64,000 nt of DNA from Gloeopeniophorella convolvens (Eukaryota > Basidiomycota > Agaricomycetes > Russulales): contig WTXD01000005.1 of NCBI GenBank assembly GCA_022496205.1, forward strand, positions 620,001-684,000. Reading direction: 5' to 3'. Below the pieces are notes generated by a model. The model ran no database searches, was not told the origin of the DNA, and was given only the letters and a program-made list of their open reading frames with translations. Positions 35,999-47,400 of the stretch are shown here, one piece after another. Position numbers and translations under genes: made by a program. Every line of letters starts with the position of its first letter. The stretch's first letter is position 1.

Positions 35999-37646
35999 TC
36001 AGAGCTCGGTCTTGGTCTTGTCCTTCGCCTTCGAAGTCGCGCTGCTGACGCTCGCCTTCGCCTCCTTCGACTGTGCATCGCTCCATGCCTGAGCGCCCTT
36101 AGCTTGCTCCTTCGCGTGGTTTTTCGTGCCGGTCAGGATGTCAAGGATCTGCCAAAGCTTATCCTCTGCGATGTGAATCCCCGATGACAGCAAATCAATG
36201 ATTCGCTGATACAGGGCGTCGGTATGTGTGGATGCTTGCGTGTACCGGATGCGCGCCTCTTGGAGAAGGCCTGGACGCGACGTCGGGAGCGAATCTTCAG
36301 GGAGACCATGCTCCCGCAGGAACGCACGCAGACGCGCGTCTGGCCATACGAGGTACTCAGAAGGGGCCGAGGTCGCCTCGCGATACCTGCAACAAGATTA
36401 GTCTGGGGCCTGTGGACCGGTTCGTGACACGTACTTGGAGTTGATGGCCTTTACGAGATCTTTGCGAGTCTTGGCGGCTTCGGCTTGGGCGGCATACCCA
36501 TTCTCGACGAGCCAGTTGCGAATGTCCGAGTCGCGCCATGCCGACCAAACAGTGTCTTCAGCCGTCAGATAGTTGTCCCTAGTGATGATCAGATAAACCA
36601 ACGGTCTACGTATGGGAACGGGTGATCCTACGTACGCAACCATCTTCTCGAGCTTGTCGCGCTTGATGTGGGCATCGCTCCGGATGACATTGTGCTCAAC
36701 GAGCCACTCCTTGAGCTGCGAGTCTGACCAGGTATTCCACACTTTTTGGGTGACGTCATAGTAGTACCACTGCATGCGCTCCAAAAGTGACGCGCGCGGC
36801 GGCGGGGCCGTGTTATACGGAGGAATCTGATGGTCAAGGAGCCATTGGTGCTGCGCCGCAAAGGTAAGCGCCGTATGACGAAAACGAATGCAAGTAGACA
36901 TACGATATACGAATCGGACCAGGTTTCATAGACAGAAGAAGTGGCCTTGGAATAGTATGTCTTCGCGAGTTTGATCATTTCGTCGCGACTCGCTTGCTGT
37001 TTGGTTTTGATGATCCCTTTCTCCTCTAGGAATGTTCTCAGGCGATTGTCGTCCCAGGTTGACCACACGTAGTCCTTCGAATCGTCCACCTTGCGAGAGA
37101 CATCCGCAGTCGCCTGCGCGACGGCAGAGCTGAGAGACTGGGTGGCTTGGTGCGCCGGCGAGCCGTAAACGCCCGTCGACGCGGCGTAGGAGAGAGAAGA
37201 TGCAGCGCTCTGGTAGTCACGATACCGGGACTTGGCAAGTTGCACCAACTGCTCGCGCGGTCCCTTGGGTTCGATGACTCCCTGGTCAAGCAGGAACTGC
37301 CGAAGAGTAGATTCGTCCCAAGTTTCGAATGCAGAGTCCTTGAGGCCCTGGAATGAATGTTGTGCAGCGTGATATTGGTCAGCGCCATATGCCTGTGCAG
37401 CTGCCCAATTCTCTTTGACGAGATCCTGGAGCTGCGCTTGCGAAGGCGCGTCTGATGGCACAGGGACATTATGTTCCTTGAGCCATGTGGTTAACTGTTG
37501 GGTGTCCCACTGCTGATATGCTGGGGGCCGTTGGGTGAGCAACGACATCCCAGGATAGGAGCCTGAACATACGCACCTGGTGTGTCCGAGCCAAACCACG
37601 ATGCCTGGGCCCCGAGAGCGAGAAGAAGAACAAGAGTAAGCTTCAT
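35999..37646 (-). CDS. Secretory-pathway Ish1-repeat protein (Msc1-like)
   Basis: Five exons, 37646-37577, 37520-36904, 36850-36636, 36578-36431 and 36376-35999, give 475 aa. An N-terminal signal peptide (MKLTLVLLLALGAQASWFG) is followed by seven Ish1-type helical repeats. Examples are WDTQQLTTWLKEHNV, WDESTLRQFLLDQGV, WDDNRLRTFLEEKGI, WSDSQLKEWLVEHNV, WRDSDIRNWLVENGY and WPDARLRAFLREHGL. The C-terminus is a Lys/Ala/Ser-rich helix. Known relatives are S. pombe Ish1 (stress-responsive, nuclear envelope) and yeast Msc1. The start is fixed by the signal peptide on a separate short exon. The last acceptor (tcgcgag, 36377) is chosen because the nearer CAG breaks the frame. Confidence 0.88.
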
Positions 37647-37932
37647 CGTTGGAAAGCTATGGCTAATGGGAGAAAAGGGAGGTGGGCGGGGACATGTTTA
37701 TAAAGGCGCGGGTGATTGTGGCTGAAGTGATTTCACAATGACGTCGGACACTTTGGCGACTCCTCATTGAGAGGTGCCATTCAACACGCTCCGCGAGGCC
37801 CAGCTCAGATGACCTCATTTCTCTCGGCAAACCGCGTCACGCCTCTCGCTTCACTCTTTCCTTCTCGAGCGGGTCTGGATGGTTCAGACAGGAAGCGGAG
37901 AGAAAAACGGACCGGGAGAGAGAAAAAACACT
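37647..37932. other. Promoter region of the Ish1-repeat gene
   Basis: It holds a TATA-like ttataaagg at about 37697-37705 on the plus strand (reverse CCTTTATAA). C/T-rich and G/A-rich tracts are present. No gene seen. Confidence 0.4.
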
Positions 37933-38033
37933 AGCCCACCGCGAGGGTCGAACTCGCAGCCTTCAGATTACGCAAGCGTGTAATCAACACCCGCCTAAGA
38001 GTCTGACGCTCTATCCGATTGAGCTAGGCGGGC
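37933..38033 (-). tRNA. tRNA-Lys (anticodon CUU) with 27-nt intron
   Basis: Read on the minus strand: acceptor GCCCGCC pairs with GGTGGGC (one G-U pair), D arm GCTC/GAGC, anticodon stem TCAGA/TCTGA and loop C-T-CTT-A-A. The variable loop is AGGCT. The T arm is GCGAG/CTCGC with TTCGACC. A 27-nt intron lies one base 3' of the anticodon, the standard position for nuclear tRNA introns. Discriminator base is T as read, which is unusual for Lys. Confidence 0.9.
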
Positions 38034-38491
38034 GATGCAATCAATGACCAACACTGAGCCAACCCGGCCAGTTGCATTTCTTAGTCCAGTTTGTGGGCGC
38101 AAGGCACGTCGAAGTTCACCGGCAGGTCGCGATCGTTGAGCCGGGTCCGACACGGTGCTCTCTGTCGACATGAATGCCTTTTTGATCCAAACAGGATTGC
38201 CCTGAGCCCTCCTGAGCCCGAGCACAAAATTCTCTGACATCAGGCACCTTCGAGAGCACCTTCTGAGTGGATGACCGGTTTGCTAAGTCCGAAACGCTTC
38301 TCCAGACATGTGCCGTGGAGGTCGTCGCAGCGCAAAACCCGCCTCCAGAACGCTCCCTTATCTCGATAACGGAGCCTCAGTTCAATAGACCATGTGACAA
38401 CTCTCCTTCGTTCAATAAAACCGTGATGCAGGCTAGGGTCGCTCCCCGAGCCTTTTCATCCTCTGCGACTGGCCCCTTTCGTTCTGCCATC
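38034..38491. other. Spacer upstream of the permease gene
   Basis: 5' flank and leader of the permease that starts at 38492. No gene supported. Confidence 0.45.
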
Positions 38492-41175
38492 ATGTCTGAT
38501 CAAGAGCACGGAAAGAGCAGCTTTCAGGATGAGGACGACAAGCAGCTGCACTCGCTCGGATACGTCCCCTCTTTCAAGCGCGAGTTCAGCAACCTCGCTA
38601 CGGTGCGTATTACATTGAACGAGCAGCGTCAGTGCTCGTCGGCTCATGACCCCATTCGCGCCGCGCAGATCAGCTTCGCGTTTAGCATCATGGTACGTAT
38701 CACCTTCCTCTTGCATGATTAACCTCACGCTGCCGATCTCGTCAGGGCCTGTGTTCGTCGATTGCAACGACGTTCAACACCCCGCTCCTCCTAGGCGGAC
38801 CTTCCTCGGTGCGCTGGCGATATGGGAGCCCCTGCGCGGCCCTGCAGTGATGCCAACAAACCTTCTCCACAGGTAACATGGTGCTGGATCCTCGGAGCGA
38901 CCATGTGCTTCACGTTAGGCAGGTTCCATTCGGCTTCCTGCTCATGTGCTGTCAGGCTCACGGAGCGTCCGACCACGCAGGCGCGTCCATCGCCGAGATC
39001 GTCAGCGCCTTCCCGACCTGCGGCGGTCTGTGCGTCCCCCGCCTCGATCTCGCGCCCCGCGCCTAAATTCATGCTCGTGTGACAGATATACCGCATCCGC
39101 ACAGTTAGTGCCAAAAAAGCACCGGCCAATCGTGAGTCGCGCCTGCCCACGTTTGTCGCGTCCGCTCACGCGATTGGACGATACGCGCAGGTAGGTTGGG
39201 TCGTCGGCTGGCTCAATATCCTCGGCCAGGTTGCAGGGCTCTCCTCGACCGAATTTGGACTTTCGAATATGATATGGGCCGCTGTCGTCGTTGCCAAGGA
39301 CGGGAACTATGAAGTCACGCCGGGAAAGGTTGTCGGCCTCTTCGCTGGGCTGCTCATTTTCCATGGAATTCTCGTACGTCGCGCAGTTTCTCCTGGGTCG
39401 CGCATACAACCTGTCAAGGCATTCTTCTGACGTGGATCCACCTGTAACTTCTAGAATTGCCTTGCGACGCGGTACCTGGCGAAAATGACCACCGGTTTCG
39501 TGTTTGTCAACCTTGGCGCGACCGTCGGTGTGTACCTGCCATTGACTCTCGATATATTGGTCGTGATGAGGTACCTCGCTCAGTTATCATCATCGTTCTT
39601 CTGGCGACGACTGGACGTCATGACATGCACCCGGCAAACTACGTGTTTGGGTCGGAAGGGATCGTGAATCAAACGAACGGTTGGAACGACGGACTTGCGT
39701 TCCTGTTTGGTCTGCTTAGCGTGCAATGGACGGTACGGGAAGAACTTCTTTTCGGAGGGTGCATGAATTGACGAAAGTCTCTTCTTTTCTAGATGACGGT
39801 TAGTGTATGAGTCGAACTCCGAGAGAAGAGGCTCTAATTGAGAACCAGGACTATGATGCGACTGCTCATATCTCGTAAGTATCCTGAACCTTATACATGC
39901 GTCACCGTACTCACAGTCGTCTGCAGCGAGGAGGTTAAGCGTGCTGCTTATGCTGGTGGGCGTTCAATCGCTGGTTTACGAGTTTGTTTTATCTGATCAC
40001 CGAAATCTATCTAGCGCCTGCTGCTATCTTCATCGCTGGTGAGATCTAAGCGTGTGTTACCCTCTTCAGCTGCTCACTCTTTCATCACAGTAATCGGCAC
40101 AGGTCTTCTCGGATGGTTGCTTAACATAGTCCTGATTCTCTGCTCCGGACCCCTGTACGTACCGTCGGAGCTTGTCGCAGATCATTAACTCACAAAGCCG
40201 ATGCCAGGGAGAACCTCCCGGGACCCTCCGGGTCAGCTTTCCTCGAGGTAAGCAGAGCCGTCATCTGATATCTGGAACTTCGAACCCATACGGACTTTTG
40301 ACAGATTATGGCTTTGCGCATGGGAAAGCCTGCAGCGTTGTTCCTCTGGGTACGTCGCACGAGACCTGCGCTGACGTAGCTGAGCCTCTATAGACATTTG
40401 TTTGCCTCACTGCCTTCTTCGTGTGCCAAACTGCCCTCCAAGCCTGCTCTCGTACTGTTTACGCTTTCAGCCGTGACCACGGTATGTCCGTCGTCCTTGT
40501 AATTCTTCCAGCCCTTCATTAATCGCTCCAGGCCTTCCCGATCGTGGTTACTTCGGCCACGTCTCCAAGTGGACCCTCACGCCTCTGCGCGCGATCTGGC
40601 TCACGGCGATCTTTAGCATCCTCCCGGGTCTGCTCGATTTTGCCTCCCCCGTTGCCGCAAACGCGATCTTCTCGCTCACCGCCATGGCTCTCGACATCTC
40701 GTACATTATCCCTATCGCTCTCCGCCGCATCTACCAGCACCACCCTGAGGTGCAGTTCAAGCCCGGACCGTTCTACATGGGCGATGGCCTACTTGGGTGG
40801 GCAGCGAACATCAACTGTATCTTGTGGACGCTGTTCGTGTCGGTCATCTTCTCGATCCCAACGTACCTGCCGGTGACAAAAGATACGATGAACTACGCAT
40901 CGGTGATCACAGGCGGTGTTGCCCTTCTGGCCATGTACGCTGGCATTCCCTTTAAACCTGTTACATCCCTTTGCTGACTCGCAGTTTCCTGCAGGATCTG
41001 GTACTTCATCGAGTATGTGCCGCTCTCTGAACATATAAGCGTAGGTTCGTTGATGCTGACTGGCTCTCACAGCGGCCGGCGGCACTACCACGGCCCGCAG
41101 TCCAACATCATGGACGATGTTGCACCGCCCATCGGCGAGGTCGAGCACGACAAGAGCTCCATCGAAAAGAACTAG
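38492..41175 (+). CDS. Amino-acid/GABA-type permease (APC superfamily)
   Basis: Multi-exon gene starting MSDQEHGKSSFQDEDD and ending SSIEKN. First exons: 38492-38602, 38669-38692 (24 nt), 38746-38808 and 38873-38918. Segments typical of the fungal amino acid/choline/GABA transporter family are present: FSIMGLCSSIATTFNTPLLL, GGPSSVTWCWILGATMC, ASIAEIVSAFPTCGGLYTAS, GWVVGWLNILGQVAGLSS, then later TDYDATAHISEEVKRA and ALRMGKPAALFLW. About 12 TM segments are expected at the plasma membrane or vacuole. The substrate cannot be told from sequence. The intron after ACGTTAG (38919-38980) has a GC donor. Many short introns make the exon details in the second half approximate. Confidence 0.88.
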
Positions 41176-41912
41176 AACGCGCCTCAGGGCGGCGTGCGCG
41201 CCCCGCTCAGATTCAACCCTGCACACGACCCCCCTTTGTTCGGTCAGGCACCGATCTCAACGAAGGTGGATGCCCGGCGTGTAGAACATGCACCCCATGA
41301 CGATCACTCTCTCGCGGATATAGTATACCTTAAGTACACGTTGTGTCGTAGTTACTATTTCTTGTCAATGATACAAGACTAACATCGCTCTGGGGCATGG
41401 TGCCGGCTTGCCGGCTGGGCTTCAGACAGCTTCTTAGGTTCAGAGAAGCTCTCGAGCGCGTGCCTGCCGAGGCCGCCCAGCGCAAGCGTAAGTAGAGCGG
41501 CCCAGAGGGACGGTCTGCAAGCAGTATGCCGGGGCGAGGTTACGACATCACGATTTCCCAGCAACGCCGGGCGGGTACTTTTTATTTGTGCTGTGCGCAC
41601 ACACTCCAGCGCCCCCGTCCGAAGTCGAAGTGCTGGACAAGCAAACTGCATTCACGGCCGCCTCTCCCCGTAGAGGACAGCCCCAGCACATAGAGTTGTT
41701 AACACCGCACGGCCGGCTCCCGCGGCCAATCCCCAATTAAGTACGCGCGCGCGAACTGCCCCATGTTGTATGTTACAACGGCCTGCCACTGTCCAGCGCC
41801 CACCGTGCTGAAAATAGTAAACCCAAAGTGATGATGCGAAAGTGCGTACTGTGCGCGCAGTCACTAGTCATCGTCTATGTCCGTATCTGTCCTTGCAGTG
41901 TAGGTAGACACG
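41176..41912. other. Convergent 3' intergenic region
   Basis: It lies between the ends of the permease (+) and the first GH79 gene (-). Short frames are present without recognisable content. Confidence 0.45.
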
Positions 41913-44279
41913 TCACCACCGACGCACGACGGCCACCGCGCCCAGCGCGACAGTAAGCAACGTGAGCACCCCGGGGAGCACCGCGCCAGGCACAGCGGCG
42001 CCACTACTGCCGAAGCTCGTCGCGCCGCGCACGTTTTCCATACCATAGTTGCCGTTGCTGTTCGCGAGCATCGTGGGGTCGATGAAGATCGTGTTCGCAG
42101 TGCGCGTCAGTGCGGTCGTCGGGAACGTCACCGTCGACTGCGGCGAGACGGCGCTTAGCGCGGCGCTCGTGAGGAAGACGAGCGCGAAGCCGGGCGCGGG
42201 GACCGGCACGGAGCAGGTGTTCGCGTTCTGGTCACATTGTACTGTCTGCACGTCGAGGTTGCCTACGAGACGGCCGTCAGACTCGAAGTTGTTGCCGAAT
42301 GTCTGCGGGCGCCGTAAGTATGGGACGCGGTGCTGCAGGGAAGGTGCGAGCCTACCTGTCCCGCCCAGGTAAAGTTCCCTTTTGCCGACACGGAATTGGC
42401 TGCGAGGTACCTGCGTCACGGCAATGATTAAGGAGAATCTTGAACCAGCGCTGCATAGACTTACTTGACCTGCACCTGAGAAGGCGTCGCGTTGCTCTGC
42501 CCGGTAGCATCACCACCGATGGAGATGACAGCAGTGTAGTTTGATGCACCACTCGGATCGGTGACGAAGTTGAACAGCGCAACTTTCGTAGGCGCGCCGT
42601 TCTCGTAAATAGCGTAAGTGGGAGTGTAGATATTCCCAGGTTGGGTGAGATCAACAATCTGAGAAGCGTTGGTGGGTCCCAGGGCTTCCGCCATGACGAG
42701 AGCCGAGTAGTACACTGGACCGATTGTCCACTGTCGGAAGGTGGATTGATTGGTCGGTGGAGGGGTGAAAGGGTTGTAGTACGCGTTCTGTCCACCGATA
42801 TGGAACAACGCGCCGGTGAGATTGTTGAACCCCATCGTGAACGCCCAGTCGAGTGCCCAGAGTGCAGCGCCAAAAGAGTTAGATATGCCCGCGAAACCAG
42901 AACAGGATGCGGAGTTGGTCTCGAACATCATGAAAGGTTTGCCATTCTGTAACGCGAAGGCAGACGAGTTGACGTATGTCTGAATAAGACCGGTTGAAGC
43001 GTTGTGCTGAAGATAGTTGATGAAAATATCCTGGGGGTTCTGTACGGGTTCGTTAAGGGAGGGAAAGAGAAGGGCACAATTGTCATCCGGATATCTGAAT
43101 CGGACATGAGGCTAGATTCCTTCCACGAGAGCGACAGCGTACCTTTCCACTGCGAGAGAAAAGATACTGCTCGAGTATGACTGAACAATACCGGTGTTCC
43201 ATACGCTCTCAGGAGACCAGGTCGTCTGAACACTGGGAATGATGAGTAGGTTGTCCTTGTTTTGGATGAGAGGGTCATTCGCGATTTGCTGCACCAGAGT
43301 GCCGACCTCTCCGAAGTAGTCGAACTGACTGTAGGTCTTGCAGATTTGTCAGTACCACCGCCTCAAATCTCTAGAATAAACTAGCTGACCGATGGTCGAT
43401 GCTGATGGCTGACGTAGAGATCGGGCTCATTCCCAGCCTGAAAACCGAGAAGGTAGTCACCGAGAATCTGCTGCCCTTGTTCGACGATCTCAAGGGAAAA
43501 TGGTGTCGTGTTGAAGAAGGGTATGCCTGAAACAATGAAATACGGCACGGACGCTTGAAATACGATGAACATACCAAGGTACCAGTGTGTATTCGTGAGC
43601 TTCGAAATATTCGCCATCAAGTAGAGCAAGTCATTGGTATAAGCCAACGGTGGTGTGCTTGTGGGGCCGGAGGTATTATTTGTATCCTTCGCAAGCATAA
43701 CACCGCCAGGGAGACTCTCGACTAATTCCGCGCTCTCCTGTGAGTTACCACCTACACGGACTTGGACCCAGCCTGCCCGTTCGACGATGTTTGCCATTAA
43801 GTTCAGGAAAGGCACCTGTATGAACGAACTGATTGATGTTCATACGTAGTGGAGTGGCGCTTGCGAGAAAACTCCCACCTATTCTTTCCTACTGAGAAAG
43901 TGTCAGTTCAGAATCCCCACAGTATGACATAGTTCAAGTACTCACAGACTTGGTTCGAAACCGACATTTCAACCGAAAACCCAAAGAACGCGCCACTCTG
44001 AGGGATTGAGAGGCCCGTAATGCCTCCGCTACTCGGCAGCTGAATGGGGATCTGTGTGGGAATGGGAGGGTTGGGAATAGGAGGGGGGTTGAGGACGGTG
44101 GGGTCATAGGCGGCGGCCCCTGTGAATGTTGCAGCTGCAGCTGCAGCGGTGCCCGAACTACTGCTGAGCGCAGTGCCGCCAAAAATAACCTGGTTTTTTG
44201 GTTGATAGACAGTGTACTGCTGAGCACTGGCGAAGACTGCGCATGCCAAAGGGAACGAAAGAGAATTAAAGGAGCGCAT
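41913..44279 (-). CDS. GH79-family glycoside hydrolase, copy 1 (secreted, membrane/GPI-anchored)
   Basis: Multi-exon gene with start MRSFNSLSFPLACAVFASAQ, a signal peptide. A variable Ala/Pro-rich segment precedes the catalytic (beta/alpha)8 region (GFSVEMSVSNQV, LNLMANIVERAGWVQVRVGG, NSQESAELVES). GNEPDLY (about 43411-43431) holds the likely acid/base Glu, and MMFETNSASCSG (about 42906-42930) the likely nucleophile Glu. The C-terminal beta-sandwich ends in a hydrophobic tail (LTLLTVALGAVAVVRRW), suggesting a GPI or membrane anchor. The family cleaves beta-glucuronic-acid-type linkages on arabinogalactan proteins or proteoglycans; the precise substrate is inferred. Intact as read. Confidence 0.85.
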
Positions 44280-44466
44280 GGCGGGAACCGGCGTGCTTAC
44301 AGCAAGCCAAAGGGGTAAAGAGAAGAAAAGGTGGCAAGTCAAGGTGGTTTAGACCCTGTTATACGTCGTCAGCTGCTATGTATAGCTGCATTGCGCACAA
44401 TCATGATTCGCGCCGCACATGAAGGTGACCAATACCTAAAAATACACTCAGTGTGGAGGGCTATTA

Positions 44467-44808
44467 TTACACGCCACTGACAGCGCAGCTGTAAGAACAC
44501 ACATAGCTATATTTGACACAGTACGGGAAGGGGCTCGCCGTCCGCAGTAACGGATTTGTTCCTAAGGGGCTGGGGCCTGGCCGAGCACAGCCCGAGTCGA
44601 AAGCGCCGAAGAAAGTAGAACCGGGGGCGTTTGAGAGCTGAGTGTAATAATACAAGGCGTGAGAGCATGGATGGAAGAACTGAACTAGAGAGTATGGTTG
44701 CACGTAACCATGCCCCCACCACCAGGCAGAATAGTTGATGATGACACGAGTAGCGGGTACCAACACGTGCCGTCCGAATACGTTGAATCCATCTCCGAGT
44801 AGCGCCAT
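44467..44808 (-). CDS. Possible small Cys/Tyr-rich protein, doubtful
   Basis: An open frame of 113 codons begins with a good ATG context (cacc before ATG) in the spacer between the GH79 gene and a plus-strand gene. It is Tyr/Trp/Pro-rich with four cysteines near the end (PYCVKYSYVCSYSC). No signal peptide is evident and I recognise no family. It may be chance. Confidence 0.25.
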   Translation of the reverse strand: MALLGDGFNVFGRHVLVPATRVIINYSAWWWGHGYVQPYSLVQFFHPCSHALYYYTQLSNAPGSTFFGAFDSGCARPGPSPLGTNPLLRTASPFPYCVKYSYVCSYSCAVSGV

Positions 44809-45469
44809 GGTGACCAGGAATGAGTGGATCCAGAGGCTGAACTGAGCTGCGGAAAATCATGAGAGCGACCGACAGTCGCGTCTTTCAACGTTTAACCCAG
44901 TGATGCCGGAAGCCGCTTATTGAGAAACGGAATCCGCCGCGGGTCGACCTGGGTGAGGTAGGCAGCGGTTGGGCTTCGTCTGAGTGAACCGGTGAAGAAA
45001 TTGTGAGCGAAGATAAAGTCGAAGCTCAGATGACGATGAACCTGGGATCGCGAACCAGGTCACTGGAGGTTAAGGCCATTTTTAGACCATGCATGCTGGC
45101 ACATTCCAACGGCCTTATCACAAGCGCAAGCATATGCGGCGCAGGCTTGTAGAGGCGCCGTGTTTGACGGGCTCTGAGCCTGATGCATGAGATGGTATCA
45201 CTTCCGGTCTGAAACGAAGACCGACAACCTGAACAAGTCGTGTCGAACGTTGACTGCAAGTTGCCGGATTGGAGAGAGCAACGGCAGTTGCCGGTCGGTT
45301 CCCGAGGCACTGGGAGCTGGCTATTATTAACTCACCTTCAGCGATACGGTACACCAGCCCAGGTAACAAGGGCAGAATCACCGGTGGGAAGACTCTTGCT
45401 TATATATGACCGTTGGCGGTACTGGCAGCACCGGTACGCTCTTCTTGGCCTATACGGTTCTCTCCGGCC
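44809..45469. other. Upstream region of the disordered-protein gene
   Basis: A TATA-like ttatatatga at about 45400 precedes the chosen start by about 70 nt. Otherwise nothing is recognised. Confidence 0.4.
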
Positions 45470-47152
45470 ATGTCCCCAGCGGGTTGCTCTCGTGTCAATG
45501 TCTCTCCAGCTTCACTTGCAGACCCATCACCATCCGCCTCGCGTAAAGGTTTTAAGCTTGCCCGCAGGACTCGCCATGGGTTCTCGGGCTCTCACGAAGA
45601 ACTGGAAACCCAAGCCTCTCCTCGTGTCGACAAAACCTCTGCAGAGGCGTGCAACGGTGTCCCTCAGCTATCCGCCACCAAAACCTTCTTTCGGAGGACA
45701 GTGGCTCGCTTTCGGCGGAAACCCAAGCAACCACAACAGCTTGAACGTCGGTTCTCACTCCAGAGCAAACGGAGCAAAGAAAGCGCCGGCGGTGAGGCAC
45801 GACCATCCACATTGAATCGCCCACCTTATCTTGGCAAGCGCAGTAGCTTTGCGTCTATAACCCGCCTGGTTCTGCGGAGCACCGACGATGTTGCATTCTC
45901 GCCCTCAGCCTTCTTTCGGAGAGTCGATGAAGTCCGATCTCTCAGCGCTGCTTCTGAGGCCCCTTCTGATTCGGCGCCACCAAGGCCTCCCCCGTCTGTT
46001 CGACGCCCACCGCGGCCTCCACGGCGTCGTCCTCCACCACCAGTAGATGACGTCTGCGTTGAAACGGATGAAGCTGCACCTCCTACAAAGTCTCCCGCGG
46101 ATCTGCCTCCCAAGCTTCGCACTTCGCCTCGAAACTCACTAGCGAGGGCAAGCTTCGACTCTCTGCTGGAGCTACAGACGCTGGCTGTGGAAATTGCGAA
46201 TCTTGGGCCACTGGACTCTCCGCCGCTAGCTCAGCATGGCCTTCGCGCCTCCCCAAGCATCAAGCTCACGCATACTCGCTCGCAGGACCTTCACGGACCT
46301 CAAAGGACGTCCGCTTCAGCCCCCCGAGACCCGCTATCTGAGCTGCTTGCTGTTGCCGACGAACTCAAAACAATGAAGAACCTGGATAGCGATGACATCT
46401 TGTACCTAACCGACCCGCCTCCTTTCTCGCCTCTTCCGCCGGCCTTGCACGCATTCCTCGGTGCACCTGCTGCTGCTATGCAAATCCTCGAGATGGACGT
46501 ACATGGAGAAGACGAGCTGTTCTACGGGGAGCCGATCCCCTGCATCGTCGTCACGTCCGAGGATCGCGACACCCCGAGGTCTCCGCAAGCCGACATATCC
46601 CTACCGCTCGTTCCTCCGTCCTCGCCGTCAGAAAGCCTGCTCGCACCGCCTCCAACCACCCATCGCGGCCGCATAGACGTAGACCGACCCCTCCTTGCGC
46701 TGCCTGACGACTGGGACTATGCCACATCTCCCTCTGAGGTCTATGACGAGGATGAGGACGCCGACACCGGAGGCCCTGGAGGCTCTCCCTCATTGCCTTG
46801 CGACTGCACAGACTGCACGTCCAGTGATCTCGACCTGTCCTGGGAAGCCGTGAGCGCATCCCTGTCACAGCCAGGCAGTCCCAGCGCGACCCCGGCAAGC
46901 GCCGGCGGCAAGCCGGACCCGCCAACGGTGCCGAAGCCGGCGCCGCTCCTGCGCCGGCGTGAGCGCTCGCTACTCCAACGGGTGCTGGGCGGGCGCAGCG
47001 GCGACGACGCACCTCCGAAGGACAAGGTGCTGAGTCGGGCGGCGTCCAAGCAGAAGCAGCGCAAGCGCATTTCCAAAGAGATCATTGGTCCGCCGCGCCC
47101 ACTGTCGCCGACTTCCCAAGCAGCGTTCTTCCCTCAGCCCTGCGCTATATGA
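45470..47152 (+). CDS. Large intrinsically disordered protein, function unknown
   Basis: A single 560-codon exon starting MSPAGCSRVN. The same frame is open for ~19 codons further upstream but contains no ATG there. Composition is dominated by Pro, Ser, Arg and acidic tracts (SVRRPPRPPRRRPPPPVDD, YDEDEDADTGG). Short conserved-looking islands are ASFDSLLELQTLAVEIANLG, DPLSELLAVADELKTMK, a small CDCTDC motif, and a basic C-terminal segment (RRRERSLLQRVLGG). No enzymatic domain is seen. It sits between two GH79 copies on the opposite strand and is not obviously related to them. It could be a regulatory or scaffold protein. Confidence 0.7.
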   Translation: MSPAGCSRVNVSPASLADPSPSASRKGFKLARRTRHGFSGSHEELETQASPRVDKTSAEACNGVPQLSATKTFFRRTVARFRRKPKQPQQLERRFSLQSKRSKESAGGEARPSTLNRPPYLGKRSSFASITRLVLRSTDDVAFSPSAFFRRVDEVRSLSAASEAPSDSAPPRPPPSVRRPPRPPRRRPPPPVDDVCVETDEAAPPTKSPADLPPKLRTSPRNSLARASFDSLLELQTLAVEIANLGPLDSPPLAQHGLRASPSIKLTHTRSQDLHGPQRTSASAPRDPLSELLAVADELKTMKNLDSDDILYLTDPPPFSPLPPALHAFLGAPAAAMQILEMDVHGEDELFYGEPIPCIVVTSEDRDTPRSPQADISLPLVPPSSPSESLLAPPPTTHRGRIDVDRPLLALPDDWDYATSPSEVYDEDEDADTGGPGGSPSLPCDCTDCTSSDLDLSWEAVSASLSQPGSPSATPASAGGKPDPPTVPKPAPLLRRRERSLLQRVLGGRSGDDAPPKDKVLSRAASKQKQRKRISKEIIGPPRPLSPTSQAAFFPQPCAI

Positions 47153-47400
47153 GCGCTGCCTCCCTCGGCTCAAGCTTGCGCGCCCGCTCTAAGCCCGACA
47201 GCGTCCTTAGCTTGCCTTGGCGACTCGTTTATCTACGGTCTCTTCACTATCTCTTTCGAGGATCAAACTAACCAATAGAAGTGTCCAAGCCAGCATCTTC
47301 GAAGTAACGACAGATGTATAGTACGAAGTCCGTTCAGCAGTCCCTGTTCATACTACCCAAGGACATGGTATATAATATAGAGTACATCACCATCGGGTTC